Shown here in pieces: positions 51,263 through 60,365 of a stretch of DNA of 64,000 bases. Both the position numbers and the translations under genes were made by a program. Every line of letters starts with the position of its first letter. Position 1 is the first letter of the stretch. This DNA comes from Acinetobacter beijerinckii CIP 110307 (GTDB taxonomy: Bacteria > Pseudomonadota > Gammaproteobacteria > Pseudomonadales > Moraxellaceae): contig NZ_KB849766.1 of the NCBI RefSeq assembly GCF_000369005.1, forward strand, positions 229,721-293,720. The letters are read 5' to 3'. The notes beneath the pieces are model-generated. The model searched no databases. It saw only the letters and a list, made by a program, of their open reading frames with translations, and had not been told where the DNA came from.

Positions 51263-52054
51263 TTAAATCTGAATCGCTTGAACACTATTCCGACACGCTC
51301 GAATTACACTAAGTGCAGCCAATGTCGAAGTTTTCGGGTTACTCGCCAAAGGCACACCGACCAACTCAATCGTCATTTCACCGAACACACCTTCTGCCAC
51401 AATGGTGTGCTTGTTTTTATTGATGTTTGGATCAACCGTCAGTTCCACCATGGTTTCATCCATTCCTAAACCTGCAAGCGCAATCGTCGCTGCAACATTG
51501 GCATTGGCTGGAAACTTCAATGCAGCTTCACGCGCTGTACCACGAAAAAAAACAGTTACTTCGCTCACCTGATCGAGATCAACCAATTGCTCTGCATAGC
51601 TACCACGCCAACTTTTTGGACTTTTGCAGCCCTTATAAGTAACTTTTTCCAAACCACCTTCTTTAGCCGCTGAGATTCCATCAATTCCAGCAATCGCACC
51701 TGCCAAAAGATGTAAATGGGCATCGTGTTGTTCAGCAGTATTTTTTAGCTGAATCAAAAAATCGTTATCAGCCAAAGTTCCAACTGAGATCAACCCAATA
51801 GTCCAACCCTTTTCCAATACCTTTTGCGCATGCTCTTTCACCGCAGCTTGACCTGCAACTTCAATCACGTAATCAGGTGTGCCATGACATTCATCAATCG
51901 AGCTAATCACTTTCACTTCAGATGAAACTTGCGCCTGAACTTTTTCAACACTCCGTGCTGGTACCACAATCCATTTAAGTTGTAAGTCTTGCGGCATATG
52001 GGCATATACTTCTGCTGCCATTGCGCCAAAACCAATCATCATCAACTGTTTCAT
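51263..52054 (-). CDS. Aspartate dehydrogenase-family protein
   Basis: A 263-residue protein of the L-aspartate dehydrogenase (NadX-like) family: Rossmann start MIGFGAMAAEVY, LLAGAIAGIDGISAAKEGG, FPANANVAATIALAGLG, the NKHTI region with the family His, GVFGEMTIE and NPKTSTLAALSVIRA. ATG 52054 has AAGG 6 bases upstream; GTG 52060 is an alternative. The classic reaction is aspartate to iminoaspartate. In a ring-degradation operon it may instead deaminate an amino-acid fragment from the substrate, feeding the 2-oxo acid decarboxylase; that link is inference. Confidence 0.85.
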   Translation of the reverse strand: MKQLMMIGFGAMAAEVYAHMPQDLQLKWIVVPARSVEKVQAQVSSEVKVISSIDECHGTPDYVIEVAGQAAVKEHAQKVLEKGWTIGLISVGTLADNDFLIQLKNTAEQHDAHLHLLAGAIAGIDGISAAKEGGLEKVTYKGCKSPKSWRGSYAEQLVDLDQVSEVTVFFRGTAREAALKFPANANVAATIALAGLGMDETMVELTVDPNINKNKHTIVAEGVFGEMTIELVGVPLASNPKTSTLAALSVIRACRNSVQAIQI

Positions 52055-52063
52055 GTGCACACC

Positions 52064-52864
52064 TTATAAATGCTTATTGAATCCGCCAGAAACATCTAGG
52101 GTTGAACCTGTGGTATAGGATGCTAAAGGCGATGCGAGAAAGACCAAGGCACGAGCTGGTTCTTCTGGCTTGCCTAAACGATGCATCGGAATACCACGAT
52201 TTTTTGCAATATTGCCTGTCCATTGTTCCCATGACAGATTTGGGTCTGAACGCGTTTCAAAACGGCGTTTCCACTGTTCCGACTCGACCATACCAAGTAG
52301 GATTGAATTCACACGGATATCATATTGAGTAAACTCATGAGCAAGTGAATGCGTTAAATTTAATAACGCAGCACGTGCAGATGAGGTTGCAATCATGTGA
52401 GGCTCAGGTTGCAATGCCAACAATGAGTTCACATTGGTGATTGAGCCACATGCTGAATCTTTTAAATCATTTAAAAATGCGCGAACTGGATGTAATACAC
52501 TAAAATACTTCAGTTCGATTTCTTTCATCCAATCTTCGTCTTGAGTATTTTCAAAGTTCGACACACGACCTTGCCCTGCGTTATTGATCAACATGTCGAC
52601 ATTACCCAAGTTTTGCTTTACATCTTGTGCAAATCGTTTTACATCTTCTTTGTCCAAAACGTTGCAGATGCTGGTGTAAATATTGGCATGTGGATATTTT
52701 TCTAAAATATAAAGTTTCGATGCGGCTAAACGCGCTTCATCTCGACCACACCACGCAACCTTTGCACCTTCTGCAACTAAAATTTCCACAGCAGCCAAAC
52801 CAATGCCTGACGAGCCACCTGTTACAACTGCTACTTTTCCTTCAACTTGGAAGCTCATATCCAT
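52064..52864 (-). CDS. SDR-family protein with altered catalytic residues
   Basis: A 266-residue short-chain dehydrogenase fold. NAD-binding TGGSSGIG and NNAG are normal and Ser147 is in place. At the spacing where Tyr and Lys should follow, the sequence is ATSSARAAL, so Tyr is Thr160 and Lys is Arg164. The reading frame is clean around this site, so it is not a sequencing slip. It may have a different chemistry or a non-enzymatic role. It starts 9 bases before the aspartate-dehydrogenase-like gene. Confidence 0.85.
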   Translation of the reverse strand: MDMSFQVEGKVAVVTGGSSGIGLAAVEILVAEGAKVAWCGRDEARLAASKLYILEKYPHANIYTSICNVLDKEDVKRFAQDVKQNLGNVDMLINNAGQGRVSNFENTQDEDWMKEIELKYFSVLHPVRAFLNDLKDSACGSITNVNSLLALQPEPHMIATSSARAALLNLTHSLAHEFTQYDIRVNSILLGMVESEQWKRRFETRSDPNLSWEQWTGNIAKNRGIPMHRLGKPEEPARALVFLASPLASYTTGSTLDVSGGFNKHL

Positions 52865-52877
52865 ATCTCTCGTTTAA

Positions 52878-53693
52878 TTAATTTGCCGATAAAACAATGT
52901 CGTTAAACTGATCAGGTTGATCGACATAACTCAGATGACCTGCATCTGTAATGAGATGACATCGGCTCAATTGCATTTCCATCGCCAGCTCCATGATGGC
53001 TTGAGCAGGTGTGATTTCATCTTTATCACCTGCAATCACCACACATAGGACTTTGATATCTGCTAAATAATTTCTAATCTCGTCATACGCCAACAAATAC
53101 GATGCTCGCGTAAAACCGTCTAAAGTGAGTTGTCCCATCACTTCACTGACCAATGCCAGTGCTTGAGGGTCTTGTTTATAAATTAAATGTGGACCACGGC
53201 TTGCCGCCATCCCCGCATTGCCCAAGCTTTTCAACATATTTGGGCGTTTCTGATACACCTGTGCTTTGGTATCCTCATCCGAGCGTTGATAACCCTGTGC
53301 TGCATTGGCAATGATTAGGATTTCAACTCGTTCAGGATAAAGATGGGTAAAAGCACTTGCCTGTAATGCGCCTAATGAATGACCGACAATGATGGCTTTA
53401 GAAATCACCAATGCATCCATAATCGCTAGTACTCGCTGAGCATAATCGGTTGCATTTGGCTGCTCCGTATCTAAGTTCTCAGATAAGCCATAACCCGGCG
53501 CATCCCAAGCAATCACATGAAAATGATGACTAAGTACAGCAAGCTGATTGACCCATGAAGCAGAACCTGAGCTGATACCATGTAAAAGAATCAGTGCTTG
53601 TCCTTGCCCAGCTTCGCGATAGGCTTGTACCTGACCATCAATCTCAATGGTTTTCACTGGGTATTGGACTAATGTGTCAATCAAAGTCATCAT
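52878..53693 (-). CDS. Alpha/beta hydrolase, meta-cleavage-product hydrolase type
   Basis: A 271-residue alpha/beta hydrolase. LILLHGISSGSASW is the oxyanion region, GHSLG carries the nucleophile Ser106, AGDKDEITP the Asp and DAGHLSYVDQP the His. Similar proteins hydrolyse the C-C bond of ring-cleavage products (HsaD/BphD group) or lactones and esters (PcaD group). The extradiol dioxygenase in the same operon favours the first. ATG 53693 or 53690 both follow AGGA. Confidence 0.87.
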   Translation of the reverse strand: MMTLIDTLVQYPVKTIEIDGQVQAYREAGQGQALILLHGISSGSASWVNQLAVLSHHFHVIAWDAPGYGLSENLDTEQPNATDYAQRVLAIMDALVISKAIIVGHSLGALQASAFTHLYPERVEILIIANAAQGYQRSDEDTKAQVYQKRPNMLKSLGNAGMAASRGPHLIYKQDPQALALVSEVMGQLTLDGFTRASYLLAYDEIRNYLADIKVLCVVIAGDKDEITPAQAIMELAMEMQLSRCHLITDAGHLSYVDQPDQFNDIVLSAN

Positions 53694-53724
53694 TTCATTC
53701 CTTTGTTGCAGTTAAACGCTTTAA

Positions 53725-54246
53725 TTAACGTTTGATTTGAGACAATGGATGCTCAGGTGGATAGTTCGGAATGGTTGGTTTTCCAGCACCTAACATCACA
53801 CACATCAAGGCATCTTCTTGACCAGGATTAAACAAACCACGGTAAATACCCGGTGGAATTGAAATCAGATCACGCTCTTTCAATTTGGTCTGGAATTTCT
53901 CACCGTTGTGCTCAATGAACAGATCAATCTCGCCACGTAACATGAAGAACACTTCTTCAACATCGTGATGGATATGCAAAGGTCCTTCACATTGCGCAGG
54001 TAAAACCATGGTTGAAAAAGTAAAGTTTTCAGCTGGAACCGTATTGCCATCATTGACCACACCTGTTGCGCCAGTACCCATATAGCGCATTTGCGCACGA
54101 CGATATTTCGGGTCGTAATCTGCTTGGAATTTCAAGGCGTCGAAATCATATTTACGTGTTTCAAAACGTGCGATACGCGTATTTAACCAATCTTGTAAAT
54201 TTGTACCTTCAGGTTGTGTCCATGATTCAAATTGTTGAGTAGTCAT
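53725..54246 (-). CDS. Cupin-domain protein
   Basis: A 173-residue single-cupin protein. Metal motif 1 is HIHHDVEEVFFMLRGEIDLFIE and motif 2 region is PPGIYRGLFNPGQEDAL. It could be a small metal-dependent dioxygenase, an isomerase or a ligand-binding accessory. The N-terminal 60 residues are unlike other proteins I know. It sits between the MFS transporter and hydrolase genes in the operon. Confidence 0.82.
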   Translation of the reverse strand: MTTQQFESWTQPEGTNLQDWLNTRIARFETRKYDFDALKFQADYDPKYRRAQMRYMGTGATGVVNDGNTVPAENFTFSTMVLPAQCEGPLHIHHDVEEVFFMLRGEIDLFIEHNGEKFQTKLKERDLISIPPGIYRGLFNPGQEDALMCVMLGAGKPTIPNYPPEHPLSQIKR

Positions 54247-54280
54247 GTTTTAACTCCTAGGGTTTTGATAAATAATTTAA

Positions 54281-55504
54281 TTAATAACGTTTCAGTAAAG
54301 GTAATAAGAAGAACGACCCAATCACGGCGACTGCTGCCAAGAAAGTAATTCCTAAATTAAAACTATTGGTTTGCATCACGATGTAACCGATCAGAACAGG
54401 TGCAATCGCACTGGCAAAATTACCTAAACCATTGAAAATTCCGCCAGCTGTTGCACCGACATCAGCAGTTGTTACACGGGCAAGTAAGGCAAAGATGGCT
54501 GCGACACCAAACCCCCAAGACATTGCACTAAAAGACATAGCAGCGATAACGAGAATCGGATCAGTCATAATGACCATCACATACATAAAGATGCCTGCAA
54601 CCAATAAACCACCAAAGACTTGAATTGCACGACGACCTAATTTGTCAGAAAGGAATGCACCGATCACTTCACCAATGAGCATTGCTATGAATGGTAAACT
54701 TGAATAAATACCAAACTCTTTAAGGTTGAAGCCTTTGTCTTGGATTAAATACGATGGCACCCAACTGTTTAATCCCCACAAATAAGTCATCAATGCAATA
54801 TTGAAGATACACACCAACCAAAAAGCACGGTTTTGCAATAGAATCTTGGTGTTCTGAATATGACCTTTAAAATTGACACGCTTACTTGTCGCTTCCAACT
54901 CAATGGTTTTCTTGAGTTTTAAATTACGTAATCCAAATACAATCGCAATTAAAGCGACGATCGTTAATGCTGCCATTACAAAAAAAGTTGTATGCCAATC
55001 ATGTTTAGCCAATACCGCTGCGGTGATTGGAAAGCCTAAAAAAGCGCCTATAGGTGTTCCCAATAAAAACATGGTTGATGCACGTGCTTGCTGTCGATCG
55101 GTATAGGTTTGTTTAACAATGGTATAAGCCAGTGCGAACAATGGACCTTCTGCCAATCCCAGTAAAACGCGCAGTACTAACATTCCTGAATAGCTGGTGG
55201 TAAAGCCCATACAGAACATGAGCACGCCCCAAGAGGCAACACTCCAAAACAGCATTTTCTTTGGATCAAAAATATCTCCAAGAAAACTAAGGAATACTGA
55301 TGAAAAACCGTAAGCCAATAGAAAACTGGTCATCAACCAACCCAGTTTTGCTTTATCTTGTGCAATTCCCATTGCACCTTGAAAATGTGGATCTGCAAAA
55401 AGAACCGCGATACTGATCTTGTCAAAAAATGCGAGCACTACGCATATCATCAGGACAAAAGCAGGCACCCAATGCTTAAATCCACTTTTATCTTCATTAC
55501 TCAT
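54281..55504 (-). CDS. MFS transporter, anion:cation symporter type
   Basis: A 407-residue inner-membrane protein with about 12 helices. DKISIAVLF near the N-terminus, LSFLGDIFDPKKMLFWSV (the loop 2-3 signature) and GLAEGPLFALAYTIVKQTY match the ACS family that imports organic and aromatic acids. Probably brings the pathway substrate across the inner membrane, paired with the porin. Confidence 0.9.
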   Translation of the reverse strand: MSNEDKSGFKHWVPAFVLMICVVLAFFDKISIAVLFADPHFQGAMGIAQDKAKLGWLMTSFLLAYGFSSVFLSFLGDIFDPKKMLFWSVASWGVLMFCMGFTTSYSGMLVLRVLLGLAEGPLFALAYTIVKQTYTDRQQARASTMFLLGTPIGAFLGFPITAAVLAKHDWHTTFFVMAALTIVALIAIVFGLRNLKLKKTIELEATSKRVNFKGHIQNTKILLQNRAFWLVCIFNIALMTYLWGLNSWVPSYLIQDKGFNLKEFGIYSSLPFIAMLIGEVIGAFLSDKLGRRAIQVFGGLLVAGIFMYVMVIMTDPILVIAAMSFSAMSWGFGVAAIFALLARVTTADVGATAGGIFNGLGNFASAIAPVLIGYIVMQTNSFNLGITFLAAVAVIGSFFLLPLLKRY

Positions 55505-55545
55505 ACTTCATTCCTTCGATTGAGTTATGAACCGGAATTAAATGT

Positions 55546-56757
55546 TTATGGTTTTAATTTCATGACATTAAATTCAGGGTCTGCTAATAGTTTTGCATCT
55601 AATAGAGTATTGGACTGCATCCAACGTTTAGCCAGTTTGACCAGTTTTGAATCATTGATGGCGATCATATTAAGTAAATGGTTTTGATCATCTAGATATA
55701 AATAACTGCATTGATCATCCGTACTTTTTCGAACAACAATTTGTGCAGTTTTTTCAGGTTGATAAGTCCCTAATATTTGAATATTGAAGTGGTACTGATC
55801 TGACCATAACCATGGAATATCGCTATATTCTGTTTCGATACCCAGCATCGATTTTGCAGCTGCAATTGCTTGGTTCTGCGCATTTGCCCATGACTGAATG
55901 CAATAACCTAAACTAGGATGGATAGCCACATCACCTGCGGCATAAATATCTTGATCAGAAGTTTGACCAAAACAATTCACCACAATGCCATCTTTGACAT
56001 CTAATCCCGCATTGACACCAAGCTCTTTAGCAATGTCCGCACCAGCTCCAACCACGACACAATCAAACAACTCGCTGACATTGGGATGATTAACCACTTC
56101 AACTTTGCCTTGCCCTGCTTCGATTAAGTGCAAGTTTTTACTATTCAAATGAATTTGCGTACCTTGTTGCTCATGTATCGCTTTCAAAAAATCAGATACA
56201 TCTGGGCTAACACTTCGAGCACAAAGTCGATCACCATATTCAAAAATATGAACGTCCTTACCCTGTTTTCGTGCAGTTGCTGCAATTTCTAAACCAATCC
56301 AACCACCACCAACCACAGCCAATTTTTGAGCATGCTGCAAAATTTCTGCGAGACGTTCGCAATCTTGTACATTACGGAGCGTGACGACATTCGGAATAAA
56401 CTGCCACGTATTCACAGGTACACGGGCACGACTTCCAGTGGCAATCAATAACTTGTCATAAGGCAATAACTGACCACTGTCCAAGATGACCTGTTTGTGT
56501 TGGCGATCCACTTCAGTTGCCACAGCAGGCTTATGCCATTGGATATTAAACTGTTGAACCTGCTCTGTTGAAAATAAGTTTAGACTTTCATAACTTGCTT
56601 CTTTAGAAAGCACCTGTTTTGAAAGTGGTGGACGCTCATAAAACACCTGATCTTCATTTGAAATCACATGGATTTCACCTGCAAAACCATTTTGACGTAG
56701 TGTACTGACTGCCCAACCTGCGGCTTGTCCTGCACCAACGATAACGATTCTTTCCAT
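55546..56757 (-). CDS. Ferredoxin reductase component of a Rieske oxygenase
   Basis: A 403-residue FAD protein of the BphA4/putidaredoxin reductase class. FAD-binding IVGAGQAAGWAVSTLRQNGF, YERPPLSKQVL, ATGSRARVP, NAD-binding VVGGGWIGLEIAATARKQGKDVHIFE and YAAGDVAIHPSLG are visible. It would pass electrons from NADH to the Rieske ferredoxin encoded at the head of the operon. A normal-length member. Confidence 0.92.
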   Translation of the reverse strand: MERIVIVGAGQAAGWAVSTLRQNGFAGEIHVISNEDQVFYERPPLSKQVLSKEASYESLNLFSTEQVQQFNIQWHKPAVATEVDRQHKQVILDSGQLLPYDKLLIATGSRARVPVNTWQFIPNVVTLRNVQDCERLAEILQHAQKLAVVGGGWIGLEIAATARKQGKDVHIFEYGDRLCARSVSPDVSDFLKAIHEQQGTQIHLNSKNLHLIEAGQGKVEVVNHPNVSELFDCVVVGAGADIAKELGVNAGLDVKDGIVVNCFGQTSDQDIYAAGDVAIHPSLGYCIQSWANAQNQAIAAAKSMLGIETEYSDIPWLWSDQYHFNIQILGTYQPEKTAQIVVRKSTDDQCSYLYLDDQNHLLNMIAINDSKLVKLAKRWMQSNTLLDAKLLADPEFNVMKLKP

Positions 56758-56782
56758 AGCATTTCTCCCTGCTTTTAAAGCG

Positions 56783-57715
56783 TTATGCAGGTTTCACTTG
56801 ACGGCGAGTATGATCATCTAAACCACCCTCAATCGCCCATTCTGTGAAAAGCTCTAAACGATGTTCCTCGACACGTGGTTGCCATTCTTCAGTCAAATAA
56901 TCATCATTGGTGTAATACTCAAATGCACCACCCAATGGTGAATTGACGTACCAAAAATATGCTGAGGAAATTGGATGACGCCCTGGTCCAATAAACGTTG
57001 ACCATTCAGAACGATTCATATTCAAACCACCGCCAATCACTTCATGAATATCACGAACCACAAAAGCAACATGGTTTAAACCAGCAGGTTTGTTTGGAAT
57101 AGACAATAAAAACAAGTCATGGTGATAACCCTTACCTCGACAACGCAAGAATGCACCACGATTGCGATAAGCGTCTGAAAGATAGAAACCTAGCTTTTCA
57201 ATATAGAATTTTTCGGTTTTTTCCAAATCAGGTGTGAAAAACACCACATGTCCAATCGCAACAGGCTGACCTTTTTCATACACTGGACTCGCTGCATTAA
57301 TACGATTGACAGTTCCGTACTGATTAATGCCTTCTGTTCTTAATGTTGGTAGCTCATGAGTGAAACTCTTTTGGAAACGAATCGTCATACCATTCGGGTC
57401 TACACATTGCACCATATCAGTCGTTGCTTGAAAGCCCTCAACATCAGCCAAGCGAACCGCTAAATCTGCTAAATCTTGTTGAGGCTGATCAAGTCCCCAT
57501 GTCACTTCACGCAGGGTTGAACCTGATTCAATCGCTTGCGGTAGACGATTATCATCACAATCAAACAAATAAATTTTGCTACCATTCTGCGTTTGATAAA
57601 GATCAGCACCTTCAATATCTGAACTGCCTTGAGCCAATCCAAAGTCTGCCAAAAACTTATTGGAAGCAGCCCTGTCCTCAACACCAAATTTTAAAATCTC
57701 AATCCCTGTAATCAT
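56783..57715 (-). CDS. Type I extradiol ring-cleavage dioxygenase (VOC family)
   Basis: A 310-residue two-domain vicinal-oxygen-chelate protein like 2,3-dihydroxybiphenyl dioxygenase and 2,3-catechol dioxygenases. The Fe(II) ligands appear as His156 (AIGHVVFF), His215 (GLNHVAFVV) and Glu266 (GGAFEYYT). His198/199 (GYHHDLFLL) and Tyr near 253-256 match the active-site acid/base positions. It would cleave a catechol next to its hydroxyls. It is between the reductase and dehydrogenase genes. Confidence 0.9.
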   Translation of the reverse strand: MITGIEILKFGVEDRAASNKFLADFGLAQGSSDIEGADLYQTQNGSKIYLFDCDDNRLPQAIESGSTLREVTWGLDQPQQDLADLAVRLADVEGFQATTDMVQCVDPNGMTIRFQKSFTHELPTLRTEGINQYGTVNRINAASPVYEKGQPVAIGHVVFFTPDLEKTEKFYIEKLGFYLSDAYRNRGAFLRCRGKGYHHDLFLLSIPNKPAGLNHVAFVVRDIHEVIGGGLNMNRSEWSTFIGPGRHPISSAYFWYVNSPLGGAFEYYTNDDYLTEEWQPRVEEHRLELFTEWAIEGGLDDHTRRQVKPA

Positions 57716-57727
57716 GAGACAAACTCC

Positions 57728-58492
57728 TTAATTAAAGACAAAACCGCCATTTACTGGAATATTTTGACCTGTCACAAAAGAAGACAAATCCGACAGTAAA
57801 TACAGTGCTGTTCCATTTAAATCTTGTGGTAGTTGCTGACGCTGAATCGCACGACCATTCACATATAAATCATGACGTTCTTGCGGGACATATTCAGTCG
57901 CTTCTACAAGTGTTAAACCCGGTGAAAGCGTATTGATACATATGTTGAATTGCCCAAGCTCTCTCGCCATAGAACGTGTCATTGCAACTAATGCGCCTTT
58001 GCTGGCTACATATGCCATTAGATTCGGTGCGCCCCACAAAGCTGTATCAGAAGCGACATTAATCACTTTTCCCGCCTCTGCTTGTTTGAGGAATGGCACA
58101 CATGACTTTGTGACTAACCAGGTGCCTTTGACGTTGATGTTCATGACCCGATCCCAGAGATCAGCGTCATAATCCATCAAACTTTTACCACCAACATTGG
58201 TTGCTAGAGCAGCACAATTGACTAAACCGTCTAATCCACCTAAATATTTAACAGCTTGTTCGACAGCCTGCTGAATTGAAACAGCATCAGACAAATCAAT
58301 TTTGACCGCCTCAACCTTTAAACCTTGTTGCTGAAGTTCAATCGCTTCTTTCTGAACAAGATCATCTAAAATATCCGCCATGACGACTTGAGCACCTGCT
58401 TCAGCAATTGCTTGTGCAAAGTCACGCCCCAAGCCTCTTGCCGCGCCTGTGACAAGGACTTTTTTGCCTTGTAACAATGCAACATTAGCCAT
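57728..58492 (-). CDS. SDR dehydrogenase, probable cis-dihydrodiol dehydrogenase
   Basis: A 254-residue classical SDR: VTGAARGLG cofactor site, NCAA, catalytic Ser in NVASDTALWG, and AYVASKGAL with Tyr and Lys in place. ATG 58492 has AGGAAG 8 bases upstream and overlaps the oxygenase end by 8 bases; a longer in-frame start is unlikely. Translational coupling to the Rieske oxygenase gene suggests it rearomatises the dihydrodiol made by that enzyme. Confidence 0.9.
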   Translation of the reverse strand: MANVALLQGKKVLVTGAARGLGRDFAQAIAEAGAQVVMADILDDLVQKEAIELQQQGLKVEAVKIDLSDAVSIQQAVEQAVKYLGGLDGLVNCAALATNVGGKSLMDYDADLWDRVMNINVKGTWLVTKSCVPFLKQAEAGKVINVASDTALWGAPNLMAYVASKGALVAMTRSMARELGQFNICINTLSPGLTLVEATEYVPQERHDLYVNGRAIQRQQLPQDLNGTALYLLSDLSSFVTGQNIPVNGGFVFN

Positions 58493-59555
58493 GCGCTTCT
58501 TCCTGCATTTCAATACGGTTTGAGGTATTCAAAGCTGCAATTTTCTTTAACTGCTTTTCTGCTTCTTTTTTCATTAAACGGCGTAAACGAGATAAGCCGA
58601 TATCATGTTGATAGAGGAATTCTTTTTGACGTGCATTCGGTGCAAGGTTTTCTAAAATAATGCGATCTTGTTCCAATACATCCCAATGCAATTTTTCTAA
58701 GTGATTACGGTAAAGGAAACGCCACACATTCCGTTGCCAACCACTGACTTTGCGGCAACGCCAGAAGAATACGCGGGTATTATTGGCATCAATTGGTGTT
58801 GCATAACCCACAATCCAAAACTCACCACCCGGCCCAAAATCTTTGCGATAAGGAATCGAGAGACGTAACCAGCTTGCACCTGTATTGGCATATTCAACCC
58901 AGTCGAAATTGACACCAATTTGACCTTCTTTCTCAAAAACAAAACCATGCTCAGTTGAACGATGTTTCATTTCCGCGGTGCGATCACCTTCTGCCATTGA
59001 GTGCGAAGTACAATGCAAATAACTGCCATGCATTGGGTCCATCACATTGTCAATCGCATACTGATGATTCACTTTCCAATCTGCTTGGCACAGAAATGCA
59101 CTCCAGTCTTCACTCGCAAGTTGTTCAGGAAAATCGAGTGCTTTCGGTTCTTCATTTGGGTCGATCCCAAACCAAAGGAAAATTGCACCATGTGCTTCGA
59201 TCACTGGATAGCTCTTAATACATTGAGTGCCTTTCATTGGGCAATCATGTACAGCAGGTACATCTTCGACCACACCATCATGGCGAACTTCGACACCGTG
59301 ATACCAACAAGCCACACGATTTCCAAGATTCCAACCTAATGAAAGACGTGCGCCACGATGTGGACAACGATCTTCTAAAGCATGGACTTGACCTTGGTCA
59401 TCACGCCAAACCACAATATTCTCACCCAAACGAGTGATACCCACTGGATTTGCGGCGACTTCCCAACTGGCAAGCACTGGATGCCACTGGTCACGCAAAC
59501 CTAAATCTAAATATTCTTCAACACTTGGTGTTACTGACGATACTGCTGCGTTCAT
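58485..59555 (-). CDS. Rieske oxygenase catalytic (alpha) subunit
   Basis: A 356-residue ring-hydroxylating oxygenase. The Rieske [2Fe-2S] ligands are Cys64/His66 (CPHRGAR) and Cys83/His86 (CWYHG). The mononuclear iron site is DNVMDPMHGSYLH with His near 176 and 181. ATG 59555 follows AAGGAAG; an upstream TTG is in frame. Size and the lack of a beta-subunit gene match the alpha-only group (VanA/CarAa type). With the ferredoxin and reductase it makes a three-component system. The substrate is unknown. Confidence 0.92.
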   Translation of the reverse strand: MNAAVSSVTPSVEEYLDLGLRDQWHPVLASWEVAANPVGITRLGENIVVWRDDQGQVHALEDRCPHRGARLSLGWNLGNRVACWYHGVEVRHDGVVEDVPAVHDCPMKGTQCIKSYPVIEAHGAIFLWFGIDPNEEPKALDFPEQLASEDWSAFLCQADWKVNHQYAIDNVMDPMHGSYLHCTSHSMAEGDRTAEMKHRSTEHGFVFEKEGQIGVNFDWVEYANTGASWLRLSIPYRKDFGPGGEFWIVGYATPIDANNTRVFFWRCRKVSGWQRNVWRFLYRNHLEKLHWDVLEQDRIILENLAPNARQKEFLYQHDIGLSRLRRLMKKEAEKQLKKIAALNTSNRIEMQEEAHG

Positions 59556-59572
59556 AATCGTTCTTCCTTGAA

Positions 59573-59872
59573 TCAATAACCTAAACGTTGCATTTCTTCT
59601 GAAAAACTATCAGAAGTCCAAAGCTCACCAGACTCACAACGAAAACCTTGCTGGTTTAAAGTCTGAACTAAATCTGCAAGCTCAGTCACACCTGCTGTAA
59701 AGGCTTTAATTAGATGCTGAACAAAGTCTTGTTCATATACGGTTGGTTCTTTATAGCGAGTTTGCCAAATTAAAAGTTCTGGCTGCCCCGGAACCTGAAT
59801 GTTGTTAATTCCTGCTTCTGTTGCTGGCGTGGCATGTATCCAATTCGCTAGCTTTTCATTAAATGTTTTCAC
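59573..59872 (-). CDS. Recombinase-like helix domain protein
   Basis: A 99-residue protein encoded between the ferredoxin and the oxygenase. Its C-terminal 28 residues (LNQQGFRCESGELWTSDSF...LGY) resemble the helical Recombinase domain of large serine recombinases, yet no resolvase catalytic domain is present. The middle is PELLIWQTRYKEPTVYEQ. The fixed position in an oxygenase operon suggests an accessory or assembly role; I do not know a function. It starts 25 bases after the ferredoxin stop. Confidence 0.72.
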   Translation of the reverse strand: MKTFNEKLANWIHATPATEAGINNIQVPGQPELLIWQTRYKEPTVYEQDFVQHLIKAFTAGVTELADLVQTLNQQGFRCESGELWTSDSFSEEMQRLGY

Positions 59873-59897
59873 GCGATTCCTTCCTTTTAATTAAGAC

Positions 59898-60203
59898 CTA
59901 GAGTTGAATTTGTACTTCCTGCCCTTCAACACGTACAGGATAAGTGCATAGATCACGACATCCCGGTCCACTCTTTAGCTCACCCGTTTGAATATCAAAA
60001 ATCGCTTCATGCAACGGACATTCAACGGTCTGATCTTCAATAAAACCTTCAGTTAATAAGGCATAGGCATGTGGGCAAACATTCTCGATAGCAAAATATT
60101 TTTCATCGATGAAAAATACGCCAATTTTCTTACCGTCAACTTCAATGGCTTTTGGCTCGTCTTCGGTGATGTCGTCTTGCTGACAAACTGAGATCCAACT
60201 CAT
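59898..60203 (-). CDS. Rieske-type ferredoxin
   Basis: A 101-residue soluble [2Fe-2S] ferredoxin of the BphA3/NdoA kind. The Rieske ligands are CPHAYALL and CPLHEAIFD. It carries electrons from the FAD reductase to the oxygenase. First gene of the leftward operon; its ATG lies 16 bases from the proposed operator 60220-60235. Confidence 0.93.
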   Translation of the reverse strand: MSWISVCQQDDITEDEPKAIEVDGKKIGVFFIDEKYFAIENVCPHAYALLTEGFIEDQTVECPLHEAIFDIQTGELKSGPGCRDLCTYPVRVEGQEVQIQL

Positions 60204-60219
60204 CCTTGCATCCTCATTT

Positions 60220-60235
60220 GTTTTATATATAAAAC
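60220..60235. promoter_or_regulatory. IclR-type operator 1 (ferredoxin side)
   Basis: GTTTTATATATAAAAC, a perfect 16-bp palindrome, 17-32 bases upstream of the ferredoxin start and downstream of the candidate leftward promoter. Identical to the copy at 60366-60381. Confidence 0.75.
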
Positions 60236-60262
60236 ATTATTTGATATAACAAACTTTAATAA

Positions 60263-60292
60263 AGAATACTCCTATGATGATTTTTATGTCAA
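60263..60292 (-). promoter_or_regulatory. Candidate leftward promoter of the Rieske operon
   Basis: On the minus strand a perfect -35 box TTGACA (60292-60287) and TATTCT (60268-60263) are 18 bases apart. The predicted start near 60256 puts operator 1 at about +20 to +36, where a bound repressor could block elongation. Confidence 0.65.
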
Positions 60293-60365
60293 ACTATATA
60301 TATTATTTAAAATCAAATACTTGATGTTTATTACACATTCTTTTACGTTTTACTTGAGAAATTTT

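Noticed and set aside
59573..59872. Remnant of a serine recombinase or mobile element
   Set aside because: No catalytic resolvase domain, no inverted repeats or transposase nearby, and tight operon spacing argue for a genuine small operon gene.
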